A program made the translations under genes and the position numbers. Of a stretch of 64,000 bases of DNA, positions 14,347 through 25,761 are shown piece by piece (position 1 is the stretch's first letter; every line of letters starts with the position of its first letter). Origin of the DNA: Patiria miniata (taxonomy: Eukaryota > Echinodermata > Asteroidea > Valvatida > Asterinidae). Below the pieces are notes generated by a model. It searched no databases. It was not told the DNA's origin and was given only the letters and a program-made list of their open reading frames with translations. The stretch lies in contig NW_024037056.1 of assembly GCF_015706575.1 (NCBI RefSeq), forward strand, positions 62,001 to 126,000, written 5' to 3'.

Positions 14347-15716
14347 ATGCTATATCTCGTCTTGACAGTATCTTGTTATGAAAAATTCCTGATTTTTTTG
14401 ACATGTATGGAGAGCTAGTTAGTCAGGCTACAACGTCCAACAAGTTTGAAGTCCGTAGACCCAATACTCGTGGAGAAAATGGGACATAAGCAAGAATATT
14501 TTGCCCGAGTTTGTTTCTGTGTGTAAATTGCCATAGAGTAGGCTGTCAGCGGGCTTCACTCCGTGGTTTGTTTTATGCTATATCTCGTCTTGACAGTATC
14601 TTGTTATGAAAAATTCCTGATTTTTTTGACATGTATGGAGAGCTAGTTAGTCAGGCTACAACGTCCAACAAGTTTGAAGTCCGTAGACCCAATACTCGTG
14701 GAGAAAATGGGACATAAGCAAGAATATTTTGCCCGAGTTTGTTTCTGTGTGTAAATTGCCATAGAGTAGGCTGTCAGCGGGCTTCACTCCGTGGTTTGTT
14801 TACATGCTATATCTCGTCTTGACAGTATCTTGTTATGAAAAATTCCTGATTTTTTTGACATGTATGGAGAGCTAGTTAGTCAGGCTACAACGTCCAACAA
14901 GTTTGAAGTCCGTAGACCCAATACTCGTGGAGAAAATGGGACATAAGCAAGAATATTTTGCCCGAGTTTGTTTCTGTGTGTAAATTGCCATAGAGTAGGC
15001 TGTCAGCGGGCTTCACTCCGTGGTTTGTTTACATGCTATATCTCGTCTTGACAGTATCTTGTTATGAAAAATTCCTGATTTTTTTGACATGTATGGAGAG
15101 CTAGTTAGTCAGGCTACAACGTCCAACAAGTTTGAAGTCCGTAGACCCAATACTCGTGGAGAAAATGGGACATAAGCAAGAATATTTTGCCCAGTTTGTT
15201 TCTGTGTGTAAATTGCCATAGAGTAGGCTGTCAGCGGGCTTCACTCCGTGGTTTGTTTACATGCTATATCTCGTCTTGACAGTATCTTGTTATGAAAAAT
15301 TCCTGATTTTTTTGACATGTATGGAGAGCTAGTTAGTCAGGCTACAACGTCCAACAAGTTTGAAGTCCGTAGACCCAATACTCGTGGAGAAAATGGGACA
15401 TAAGCAAGAATATTTTGCCCGAGTTTGTTTCTGTGTGTAAATTGCCATAGAGTAGGCTGTCAGCGGGCTTCACTCCGTGGTTTGTTTTATGCTATATCTC
15501 GTCTTGACAGTATCTTGTTATGAAAAATTCCTGATTTTTTTGACATGTATGGAGAGCTAGTTAGTCAGGCTACAACGTCCAACAAGTTTGAAGTCCGTAG
15601 ACCCAATACTCGTGGAGAAAATGGGACATAAGCAAGAATATTTTGCCCGAGTTTGTTTCTGTGTGTAAATTGCCATAGAGTAGGCTGTCAGCGGGCTTCA
15701 CTCCGTGGTTTGTTTT

Positions 15717-15944
15717 ATGCTATATCTCGTCTTGACAGTATCTTGTTATGAAAAATTCCTGATTTTTTTGACATGTATGGAGAGCTAGTTAGTCAGGCTA
15801 CAACGTCCAACAAGTTTGAAGTCCGTAGACCCAATACTCGTGGAGAAAATGGGACATAAGCAAGAATATTTTGCCCGAGTTTGTTTCTGTGTGTAAATTG
15901 CCATAGAGTAGGCTGTCAGCGGGCTTCACTCCGTGGTTTGTTTT
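15717..15944 (+). repeat. Representative monomer, 228-bp unit (type 1 junction)
   Basis: This is a clean consensus copy. In order it holds: the start atgctatatctcg; gacagtatc at about monomer bases 18-26; a short A run then a T-tract of seven (about 34-53); gacatgtatgg (54-64); the AGCT/CTAG cluster (67-73); a mixed-sequence core with ccaacaagtttgaagtccg; ctcgtggagaaaatggg (121-137); aatatttt; tgtgtgtaaattgcc; gcgggcttcactccgtgg (203-220); and the junction tttgtttt leading into the next atg. Every forward frame is stopped within about 29 codons. The G-rich 3' part and the A/T-tracts in the 5' part give the unit an uneven base composition. No promoter, polymerase III box or ribozyme core is convincing. 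Confidence 0.97.
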
Positions 15945-16173
15945 ATGCTATATCTCGTCTTGACAGTATCTTGTTATGAAAAATTCCTGATTTTTTTGAC
16001 ATGTATGGAGAGCTAGTTAGTCAGGCTACAACGTCCAACAAGTTTGAAGTCCGTAGACCCAATACTCGTGGAGAAAATGGGACATAAGCAAGAATATTTT
16101 GCCCGAGTTTGTTTCTGTGTGTAAATTGCCATAGAGTAGGCTGTCAGCGGGCTTCACTCCGTGGTTTGTTTAC
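15945..16173 (+). repeat. Representative monomer, 229-bp unit (type 2 junction)
   Basis: This copy matches its 228-bp neighbour except at the join to the next copy. There tttgtttac replaces tttgtttt before atg, which adds one base and makes a second acatg motif in the unit. Type 1 and type 2 junctions are about equally common across the window and are mixed rather than strictly alternating. Because the rest of the monomer is nearly invariant, this join is the best marker for following copies and larger blocks. Confidence 0.96.
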
Positions 16174-16856
16174 ATGCTATATCTCGTCTTGACAGTATCT
16201 TGTTATGAAAAATTCCTGATTTTTTTGACATGTATGGAGAGCTAGTTAGTCAGGCTACAACGTCCAACAAGTTTGAAGTCCGTAGACCCAATACTCGTGG
16301 AGAAAATGGGACATAAGCAAGAATATTTTGCCCGTTTGTTTCTGTGTGTAAATTGCCATAGAGTAGGCTGTCAGCGGGCTTCACTCCGTGGTTTGTTTTA
16401 TGCTATATCTCGTCTTGACAGTATCTTGTTATGAAAAATTCCTGATTTTTTTGACATGTATGGAGAGCTAGTTAGTCAGGCTACAACGTCCAACAAGTTT
16501 GAAGTCCGTAGACCCAATACTCGTGGAGAAAATGGGACATAAGCAAGAATATTTTGCCCGAGTTTGTTTCTGTGTGTAAATTGCCATAGAGTAGGCTGTC
16601 AGCGGGCTTCACTCCGTGGTTTGTTTTATGCTATATCTCGTCTTGACAGTATCTTGTTATGAAAAATTCCTGATTTTTTTGACATGTATGGAGAGCTAGT
16701 TAGTCAGGCTACAACGTCCAACAAGTTTGAAGTCCGTAGACCCAATACTCGTGGAGAAAATGGGACATAAGCAAGAATATTTTGCCCGAGTTTGTTTCTG
16801 TGTGTAAATTGCCATAGAGTAGGCTGTCAGCGGGCTTCACTCCGTGGTTTGTTTAC

Positions 16857-19369
16857 ATGCTATATCTCGTCTTGACAGTATCTTGTTATGAAAAATTCCT
16901 GATTTTTTTTGACATGTATGGAGAGCTAGTTAGTCAGGCTACAACGTCCAACAAGTTTGAAGTCCGTAGACCCAATACTCGTGGAGAAAATGGGACATAA
17001 GCAAGAATATTTTGCCCGAGTTTGTTTCTGTGTGTAAATTGCCATAGAGTAGGCTGTCAGCGGGCTTCACTCCGTGGTTTGTTTTATGCTATATCTCGTC
17101 TTGACAGTATCTTGTTATGAAAAATTCCTGATTTTTTTGACATGTATGGAGAGCTAGTTAGTCAGGCTACAACGTCCAACAAGTTTGAAGTCCGTAGACC
17201 CAATACTCGTGGAGAAAATGGGACATAAGCAAGAATATTTTGCCCGAGTTTGTTTCTGTGTGTAAATTGCCATAGAGTAGGCTGTCAGCGGGCTTCACTC
17301 CGTGGTTTGTTTACATGCTATATCTCGTCTTGACAGTATCTTGTTATGAAAAATTCCTGATTTTTTTGACATGTATGGAGAGCTAGTTAGTCAGGCTACA
17401 ACGTCCAACAAGTTTGAAGTCCGTAGACCCAATACTCGTGGAGAAAATGGGACATAAGCAAGAATATTTTGCCCGAGTTTGTTTCTGTGTGTAAATTGCC
17501 ATAGAGTAGGCTGTCAGCGGGCTTCACTCCGTGGTTTGTTTACATGCTATATCTCGTCTTGACAGTATCTTGTTATGAAAAATTCCTGATTTTTTTGACA
17601 TGTATGGAGAGCTAGTTAGTCAGGCTACAACGTCCAACAAGTTTGAAGTCCGTAGACCCAATACTCGTGGAGAAAATGGGACATAAGCAAGAATATTTTG
17701 CCCGAGTTTGTTTCTGTGTGTAAATTGCCATAGAGTAGGCTGTCAGCGGGCTTCACTCCGTGGTTTGTTTACATGCTATATCTCGTCTTGACAGTATCTT
17801 GTTATGAAAAATTCCTGATTTTTTTGACATGTATGGAGAGCTAGTTAGTCAGGCTACAACGTCCAACAAGTTTGAAGTCCGTAGACCCAATACTCGTGGA
17901 GAAAATGGGACATAAGCAAGAATATTTTGCCCGAGTTTGTTTCTGTGTGTAAATTGCCATAGAGTAGGCTGTCAGCGGGCTTCACTCCGTGGTTTGTTTT
18001 ATGCTATATCTCGTCTTGACAGTATCTTGTTATGAAAAATTCCTGATTTTTTTGACATGTATGGAGAGCTAGTTAGTCAGGCTACAACGTCCAACAAGTT
18101 TGAAGTCCGTAGACCCAATACTCGTGGAGAAAATGGGACATAAGCAAGAATATTTTGCCCGAGTTTGTTTCTGTGTGTAAATTGCCATAGAGTAGGCTGT
18201 CAGCGGGCTTCACTCCGTGGTTTGTTTATGCTATATCTCGTCTTGACAGTATCTTGTTATGAAAAATTCCTGATTTTTTTGACATGTATGGAGAGCTAGT
18301 TAGTCAGGCTACAACGTCCAACAAGTTTGAAGTCCGTAGACCCAATACTCGTGGAGAAAATGGGACATAAGCAAGAATATTTTGCCCGAGTTTGTTTCTG
18401 TGTGTAAATTGCCATAGAGTAGGCTGTCAGCGGGCTTCACTCCGTGGTTTGTTTTATGCTATATCTCGTCTTGACAGTATCTTGTTATGAAAAATTCCTG
18501 ATTTTTTTGACATGTATGGAGAGCTAGTTAGTCAGGCTACAACGTCCAACAAGTTTGAAGTCCGTAGACCCAATACTCGTGGAGAAAATGGGACATAAGC
18601 AAGAATATTTTGCCCGAGTTTGTTTCTGTGTGTAAATTGCCATAGAGTAGGCTGTCAGCGGGCTTCACTCCGTGGTTTGTTTACATGCTATATCTCGTCT
18701 TGACAGTATCTTGTTATGAAAAATTCCTGATTTTTTTGACATGTATGGAGAGCTAGTTAGTCAGGCTACAACGTCCAACAAGTTTGAAGTCCGTAGACCC
18801 AATACTCGTGGAGAAAATGGGACATAAGCAAGAATATTTTGCCCGAGTTTGTTTCTGTGTGTAAATTGCCATAGAGTAGGCTGTCAGCGGGCTTCACTCC
18901 GTGGTTTGTTTTATGCTATATCTCGTCTTGACAGTATCTTGTTATGAAAAATTCCTGATTTTTTTGACATGTATGGAGAGCTAGTTAGTCAGGCTACAAC
19001 GTCCAACAAGTTTGAAGTCCGTAGACCCAATACTCGTGGAGAAAATGGGACATAAGCAAGAATATTTTGCCCGAGTTTGTTTCTGTGTGTAAATTGCCAT
19101 AGAGTAGGCTGTCAGCGGGCTTCACTCCGTGGTTTGTTTTATGCTATATCTCGTCTTGACAGTATCTTGTTATGAAAAATTCCTGATTTTTTTGACATGT
19201 ATGGAGAGCTAGTTAGTCAGGCTACAACGTCCAACAAGTTTGAAGTCCGTAGACCCAATACTCGTGGAGAAAATGGGACATAAGCAAGAATATTTTGCCC
19301 GAGTTTGTTTCTGTGTGTAAATTGCCATAGAGTAGGCTGTCAGCGGGCTTCACTCCGTGGTTTGTTTAC
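16857..19369 (+). repeat. 11-monomer block, copy 2
   Basis: Its junction order repeats that of the preceding block, counting the short gttt-atg form before 18228 as type 1. It is 2513 bp long, against 2510 for copy 1. After it the shared order continues for three more junctions and then breaks. Confidence 0.65.
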
Positions 19370-20736
19370 ATGCTATATCTCGTCTTGACAGTATCTTGTT
19401 ATGAAAAATTCCTATTTTTTTGACATGTATGGAGAGCTAGTTAGTCAGGCTACAACGTCCAACAAGTTTGAAGTCCGTAGACCCAATACTCGTGGAGAAA
19501 ATGGGACATAAGCAAGAATATTTTGCCCGAGTTTGTTTCTGTGTGTAAATTGCCATAGAGTAGGCTGTCAGCGGGCTTCACTCCGTGGTTTGTTTTATGC
19601 TATATCTCGTCTTGACAGTATCTTGTTATGAAAAATTCCTGATTTTTTTGACATGTATGGAGAGCTAGTTAGTCAGGCTACAACGTCCAACAAGTTTGAA
19701 GTCCGTAGACCCAATACTCGTGGAGAAAATGGGACATAAGCAAGAATATTTTGCCCGAGTTTGTTTCTGTGTGTAAATTGCCATAGAGTAGGCTGTCAGC
19801 GGGTTCACTCCGTGGTTTGTTTACATGCTATATCTCGTCTTGACAGTATCTTGTTATGAAAAATTCCTGATTTTTTTGACATGTATGGAGAGCTAGTTAG
19901 TCAGGCTACAACGTCCAACAAGTTTGAAGTCCGTAGACCCAATACTCGTGGAGAAAATGGGACATAAGCAAGAATATTTTGCCCAGTTTGTTTCTGTGTG
20001 TAAATTGCCATAGAGTAGGCTGTCAGCGGGCTTCACTCCGTGGTTTGTTTTATGCTATATCTCGTCTTGACAGTATCTTGTTATGAAAAATTCCTGATTT
20101 TTTTGACATGTATGGAGAGCTAGTTAGTCAGGCTACAACGTCCAACAAGTTTGAAGTCCGTAGACCCAATACTCGTGGAGAAAATGGGACATAAGCAAGA
20201 ATATTTTGCCCGAGTTTGTTTCTGTGTGTAAATTGCCATAGAGTAGGCTGTCAGCGGGCTTCACTCCGTGGTTTGTTTACATGCTATATCTCGTCTTGAC
20301 AGTATCTTGTTATGAAAAATTCCTGATTTTTTTGACATGTATGGAGAGCTAGTTAGTCAGGCTACAACGTCCAACAAGTTTGAAGTCCGTAGACCCAATA
20401 CTCGTGGAGAAAATGGGACATAAGCAAGAATATTTTGCCCGAGTTTGTTTCTGTGTGTAAATTGCCATAGAGTAGGCTGTCAGCGGGCTTCACTCCGTGG
20501 TTTGTTTTATGCTATATCTCGTCTTGACAGTATCTTGTTATGAAAAATTCCTGATTTTTTTGACATGTATGGAGAGCTAGTTAGTCAGGCTACAACGTCC
20601 AACAAGTTTGAAGTCCGTAGACCCAATACTCGTGGAGAAAATGGGACATAAGCAAGAATATTTTGCCCGAGTTTGTTTCTGTGTGTAAATTGCCATAGAG
20701 TAGGCTGTCAGCGGGCTTCACTCCGTGGTTTGTTTT

Positions 20737-23700
20737 ATGCTATATCTCGTCTTGACAGTATCTTGTTATGAAAAATTCCTGATTTTTTTGACATGTATGG
20801 AGAGCTAGTTAGTCAGGCTACAACGTCCAACAAGTTTGAAGTCCGTAGACCCAATACTCGTGGAGAAAATGGGACATAAGCAAGAATATTTTGCCCGAGT
20901 TTGTTTCTGTGTGTAAATTGCCATAGAGTAGGCTGTCAGCGGGCTTCACTCCGTGGTTTGTTTACATGCTATATCTCGTCTTGACGGTATCTTGTTATGA
21001 AAAATTCCTGATTTTTTTGACATGTATGGAGAGCTAGTTAGTCAGGCTACAACGTCCAACAAGTTTGAAGTCCGTAGACCCAATACTCGTGGAGAAAATG
21101 GGACATAAGCAAGAATATTTTGCCCGAGTTTGTTTCTGTGTGTAAATTGCCATAGAGTAGGCTGTCAGCGGGCTTCACTCCGTGGTTTGTTTTATGCTAT
21201 ATCTCGTCTTGACAGTATCTTGTTATGAAAAATTCCTGATTTTTTTGACATGTATGGAGAGCTAGTTAGTCAGGCTACAACGTCCAACAAGTTTGAAGTC
21301 CGTAGACCCAATACTCGTGGAGAAAATGGGACATAAGCAAGAATATTTTGCCCGAGTTTGTTTCTGTGTGTAAATTGCCATAGAGTAGGCTGTCAGCGGG
21401 CTTCACTCCGTGGTTTGTTTACATGCTATATCTCGTCTTGACAGTATCTTGTTATGAAAAATTCCTGATTTTTTTGACATGTATGGAGAGCTAGTTAGTC
21501 AGGCTACAACGTCCAACAAGTTTGAAGTCCGTAGACCCAATACTCGTGGAGAAAATGGGACATAAGCAAGAATATTTTGCCCGAGTTTGTTTCTGTGTGT
21601 AAATTGCCATAGAGTAGGCTGTCAGCGGGCTTCACTCCGTGGTTTGTTTTATGCTATATCTCGTCTTGACAGTATCTTGTTATGAAAAATTCCTGATTTT
21701 TTTGACATGTATGGAGAGCTAGTTAGTCAGGCTACAACGTCCAACAAGTTTGAAGTCCGTAGACCCAATACTCGTGGAGAAAATGGGACATAAGCAAGAA
21801 TATTTTGCCCGAGTTTGTTTCTGTGTGTAAATTGCCATAGAGTAGGCTGTCAGCGGGCTTCACTCCGTGGTTTGTTTACATGCTATATCTCGTCTTGACG
21901 GTATCTTGTTATGAAAAATTCCTGATTTTTTTGACATGTATGGAGAGCTAGTTAGTCAGGCTACAACGTCCAACAAGTTTGAAGTCCGTAGACCCAATAC
22001 TCGTGGAGAAAATGGGACATAAGCAAGAATATTTTGCCCGAGTTTGTTTCTGTGTGTAAATTGCCATAGAGTAGGCTGTCAGCGGGCTTCACTCCGTGGT
22101 TTGTTTTATGCTATATCTCGTCTTGACAGTATCTTGTTATGAAAAATTCCTGATTTTTTTGACATGTATGGAGAGCTAGTTAGTCAGGCTACAACGTCCA
22201 ACAAGTTTGAAGTCCGTAGACCCAATACTCGTGGAGAAAATGGGACATAAGCAAGAATATTTTGCCCGAGTTTGTTTCTGTGTGTAAATTGCCATAGAGT
22301 AGGCTGTCAGCGGGCTTCACTCCGTGGTTTGTTTTATGCTATATCTCGTCTTGACAGTATCTTGTTATGAAAAATTCCTGATTTTTTTGACATGTATGGA
22401 GAGCTAGTTAGTCAGGCTACAACGTCCAACAAGTTTGAAGTCCGTAGACCCAATACTCGTGGAGAAAATGGGACATAAGCAAGAATATTTTGCCCGAGTT
22501 TGTTTCTGTGTGTAAATTGCCATAGAGTAGGCTGTCAGCGGGCTTCACTCCGTGGTTTGTTTACATGCTATATCTCGTCTTGACGGTATCTTGTTATGAA
22601 AAATTCCTGATTTTTTTGACATGTATGGAGAGCTAGTTAGTCAGGCTACAACGTCCAACAAGTTTGAAGTCCGTAGACCCAATACTCGTGGAGAAAATGG
22701 GACATAAGCAAGAATATTTTGCCCGAGTTTGTTTCTGTGTGTAAATTGCCATAGAGTAGGCTGTCAGCGGGCTTCACTCCGTGGTTTGTTTTATGCTATA
22801 TCTCGTCTTGACAGTATCTTGTTATGAAAAATTCCTGATTTTTTTGACATGTATGGAGAGCTAGTTAGTCAGGCTACAACGTCCAACAAGTTTGAAGTCC
22901 GTAGACCCAATACTCGTGGAGAAAATGGGACATAAGCAAGAATATTTTGCCCGAGTTTGTTTCTGTGTGTAAATTGCCATAGAGTAGGCTGTCAGCGGGC
23001 TTCACTCCGTGGTTTGTTTACATGCTATATCTCGTCTTGACAGTATCTTGTTATGAAAAATTCCTGATTTTTTTGACATGTATGGAGAGCTAGTTAGTCA
23101 GGCTACAACGTCCAACAAGTTTGAAGTCCGTAGACCCAATACTCGTGGAGAAAATGGGACATAAGCAAGAATATTTTGCCCGAGTTTGTTTCTGTGTGTA
23201 AATTGCCATAGAGTAGGCTGTCAGCGGGCTTCACTCCGTGGTTTGTTTTATGCTATATCTCGTCTTGACAGTATCTTGTTATGAAAAATTCCTGATTTTT
23301 TTGACATGTATGGAGAGCTAGTTAGTCAGGCTACAACGTCCAACAAGTTTGAAGTCCGTAGACCCAATACTCGTGGAGAAAATGGGACATAAGCAAGAAT
23401 ATTTTGCCCGAGTTTGTTTCTGTGTGTAAATTGCCATAGAGTAGGCTGTCAGCGGGCTTCACTCCGTGGTTTGTTTTATGCTATATCTCGTCTTGACAGT
23501 ATCTTGTTATGAAAAATTCCTGATTTTTTTGACATGTATGGAGAGCTAGTTAGTCAGGCTACAACGTCCAACAAGTTTGAAGTCCGTAGACCCAATACTC
23601 GTGGAGAAAATGGGACATAAGCAAGAATATTTTGCCCGAGTTTGTTTCTGTGTGTAAATTGCCATAGAGTAGGCTGTCAGCGGGCTTCACTCCGTGGTTT

Positions 23701-25761
23701 GTTTACATGCTATATCTCGTCTTGACAGTATCTTGTTATGAAAAATTCCTGATTTTTTTGACATGTATGGAGAGCTAGTTAGTCAGGCTACAACGTCCAA
23801 CAAGTTTGAAGTCCGTAGACCCAATACTCGTGGAGAAAATGGGACATAAGCAAGAATATTTTGCCCGAGTTTGTTTCTGTGTGTAAATTGCCATAGAGTA
23901 GGCTGTCAGCGGGCTTCACTCCGTGGTTTGTTTACATGCTATATCTCGTCTTGACAGTATCTTGTTATGAAAAATTCCTGATTTTTTTGACATGTATGGA
24001 GAGCTAGTTAGTCAGGCTACAACGTCCAACAAGTTTGAAGTCCGTAGACCCAATACTCGTGGAGAAAATGGGACATAAGCAAGAATATTTTGCCCGAGTT
24101 TGTTTCTGTGTGTAAATTGCCATAGAGTAGGCTGTCAGCGGGCTTCACTCCGTGGTTTGTTTTATGCTATATCTCGTCTTGACAGTATCTTGTTATGAAA
24201 AATTCCTGATTTTTTTGACATGTATGGAGAGCTAGTTAGTCAGGCTACAACGTCCAACAAGTTTGAAGTCCGTAGACCCAATACTCGTGGAGAAAATGGG
24301 ACATAAGCAAGAATATTTTGCCCGAGTTTGTTTCTGTGTGTAAATTGCCATAGAGTAGGCTGTCAGCGGGCTTCACTCCGTGGTTTGTTTTATGCTATAT
24401 CTCGTCTTGACAGTATCTTGTTATGAAAAATTCCTGATTTTTTTGACATGTATGGAGAGCTAGTTAGTCAGGCTACAACGTCCAACAAGTTTGAAGTCCG
24501 TAGACCCAATACTCGTGGAGAAAATGGGACATAAGCAAGAATATTTTGCCCGAGTTTGTTTCTGTGTGTAAATTGCCATAGAGTAGGCTGTCAGCGGGCT
24601 TCACTCCGTGGTTTGTTTTATGCTATATCTCGTCTTGACAGTATCTTGTTATGAAAAATTCCTGATTTTTTTGACATGTATGGAGAGCTAGTTAGTCAGG
24701 CTACAACGTCCAACAAGTTTGAAGTCCGTAGACCCAATACTCGTGGAGAAAATGGGACATAAGCAAGAATATTTTGCCCGAGTTTGTTTCTGTGTGTAAA
24801 TTGCCATAGAGTAGGCTGTCAGCGGGCTTCACTCCGTGGTTTGTTTACATGCTATATCTCGTCTTGACAGTATCTTGTTATGAAAAATTCCTGATTTTTT
24901 TGACATGTATGGAGAGCTAGTTAGTCAGGCTACAACGTCCAACAAGTTTGAAGTCCGTAGACCCAATACTCGTGGAGAAAATGGGACATAAGCAAGAATA
25001 TTTTGCCCGAGTTTGTTTCTGTGTGTAAATTGCCATAGAGTAGGCTGTCAGCGGGCTTCACTCCGTGGTTTGTTTTATGCTATATCTCGTCTTGACAGTA
25101 TCTTGTTATGAAAAATTCCTGATTTTTTTGACATGTATGGAGAGCTAGTTAGTCAGGCTACAACGTCCAACAAGTTTGAAGTCCGTAGACCCAATACTCG
25201 TGGAGAAAATGGGACATAAGCAAGAATATTTTGCCCGAGTTTGTTTCTGTGTGTAAATTGCCATAGAGTAGGCTGTCAGCGGGCTTCACTCCGTGGTTTG
25301 TTTTATGCTATATCTCGTCTTGACAGTATCTTGTTATGAAAAATTCCTGATTTTTTTGACATGTATGGAGAGCTAGTTAGTCAGGCTACAACGTCCAACA
25401 AGTTTGAAGTCCGTAGACCCAATACTCGTGGAGAAAATGGGACATAAGCAAGAATATTTTGCCCGAGTTTGTTTCTGTGTGTAAATTGCCATAGAGTAGG
25501 CTGTCAGCGGGCTTCACTCCGTGGTTTGTTTACATGCTATATCTCGTCTTGACGGTATCTTGTTATGAAAAATTCCTGATTTTTTTGACATGTATGGAGA
25601 GCTAGTTAGTCAGGCTACAACGTCCAACAAGTTTGAAGTCCGTAGACCCAATACTCGTGGAGAAAATGGGACATAAGCAAGAATATTTTGCCCGAGTTTG
25701 TTTCTGTGTGTAAATTGCCATAGAGTAGGCTGTCAGCGGGCTTCACTCCGTGGTTTGTTTT
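20737..25761 (+). repeat. 22-monomer higher-order block, copy 1
   Basis: The block is 5025 bp. Its junction order in two halves is 1 2 1 2 1 2 1 1 2 1 2, then 1 1 2 2 1 1 1 2 1 1 2. The same order occurs at 27588 and 32840. The gacgg form marks relative monomers 2, 6, 9 and 22, and all four are also gacgg in copy 2. Two independent markers therefore agree, which supports real common descent. An eight-monomer spacer (25762-27587) separates it from copy 2. Confidence 0.75.

Larger units (their letters stand above)
14347..16856 (+). repeat. 11-monomer block, copy 1 of a tandem duplication
   Basis: The junction types that open the 11 monomers read 2 1 2 2 2 1 1 1 2 1 1. The next 11 monomers read the same, and the match runs three junctions further, 14 in a row at an offset of 11 (about 2.51 kb). 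It was found only by reading junction order, since the monomers are otherwise almost identical. Confidence 0.65.
14347..20965 (+). repeat. Array zone II: gacag-only monomers
   Basis: About 29 consecutive copies all carry gacag, between two zones that mix gacag and gacgg. Indels are few: an eight-T tract near 16908, a short gcccgtttg near 16334, a missing c in gggttcac near 19803 and a gcccag form near 19984. Both copies of the 11-monomer duplication lie here. The sharp change at both borders suggests that this stretch spread as a block. Confidence 0.8.

Noticed and set aside
15773-15859. A 28-codon forward open frame (starting MYGELVSQATT) present in every intact monomer
   Set aside because: At 87 bp it is within what chance gives in a 228-bp unit. 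It has no recognisable domain or start context, and its repetition only reflects the tandem repeat.
15717-15944. Hammerhead ribozyme, known from some satellites
   Set aside because: Neither strand has the CTGANGA core. The nearest strings (cctgattt forward, cctgacta reverse) lack the required bases and a properly placed GAAA partner.
15717-15944. CENP-B box
   Set aside because: The reverse strand has cttgttggacgttg, which resembles part of the box, but only with a gap, and it lacks the essential TTCG and CGGG elements.
15890-15944. Polymerase III A and B boxes suggesting a tRNA-derived SINE origin
   Set aside because: ttgccatagag and ggcttcactcc match the boxes only loosely. The invariant TTCGA of the B box is missing and the spacing is short. 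No A-tail or target duplication accompanies any copy.
15717-15944. The monomer as an ancient dimer of two ~114-bp halves
   Set aside because: Short similar pieces exist (actcgtgg and actccgtgg; ttgacagtat and ttgacatgtat; two gtcag neighbourhoods), but their offsets disagree, so no consistent half-unit alignment appears.
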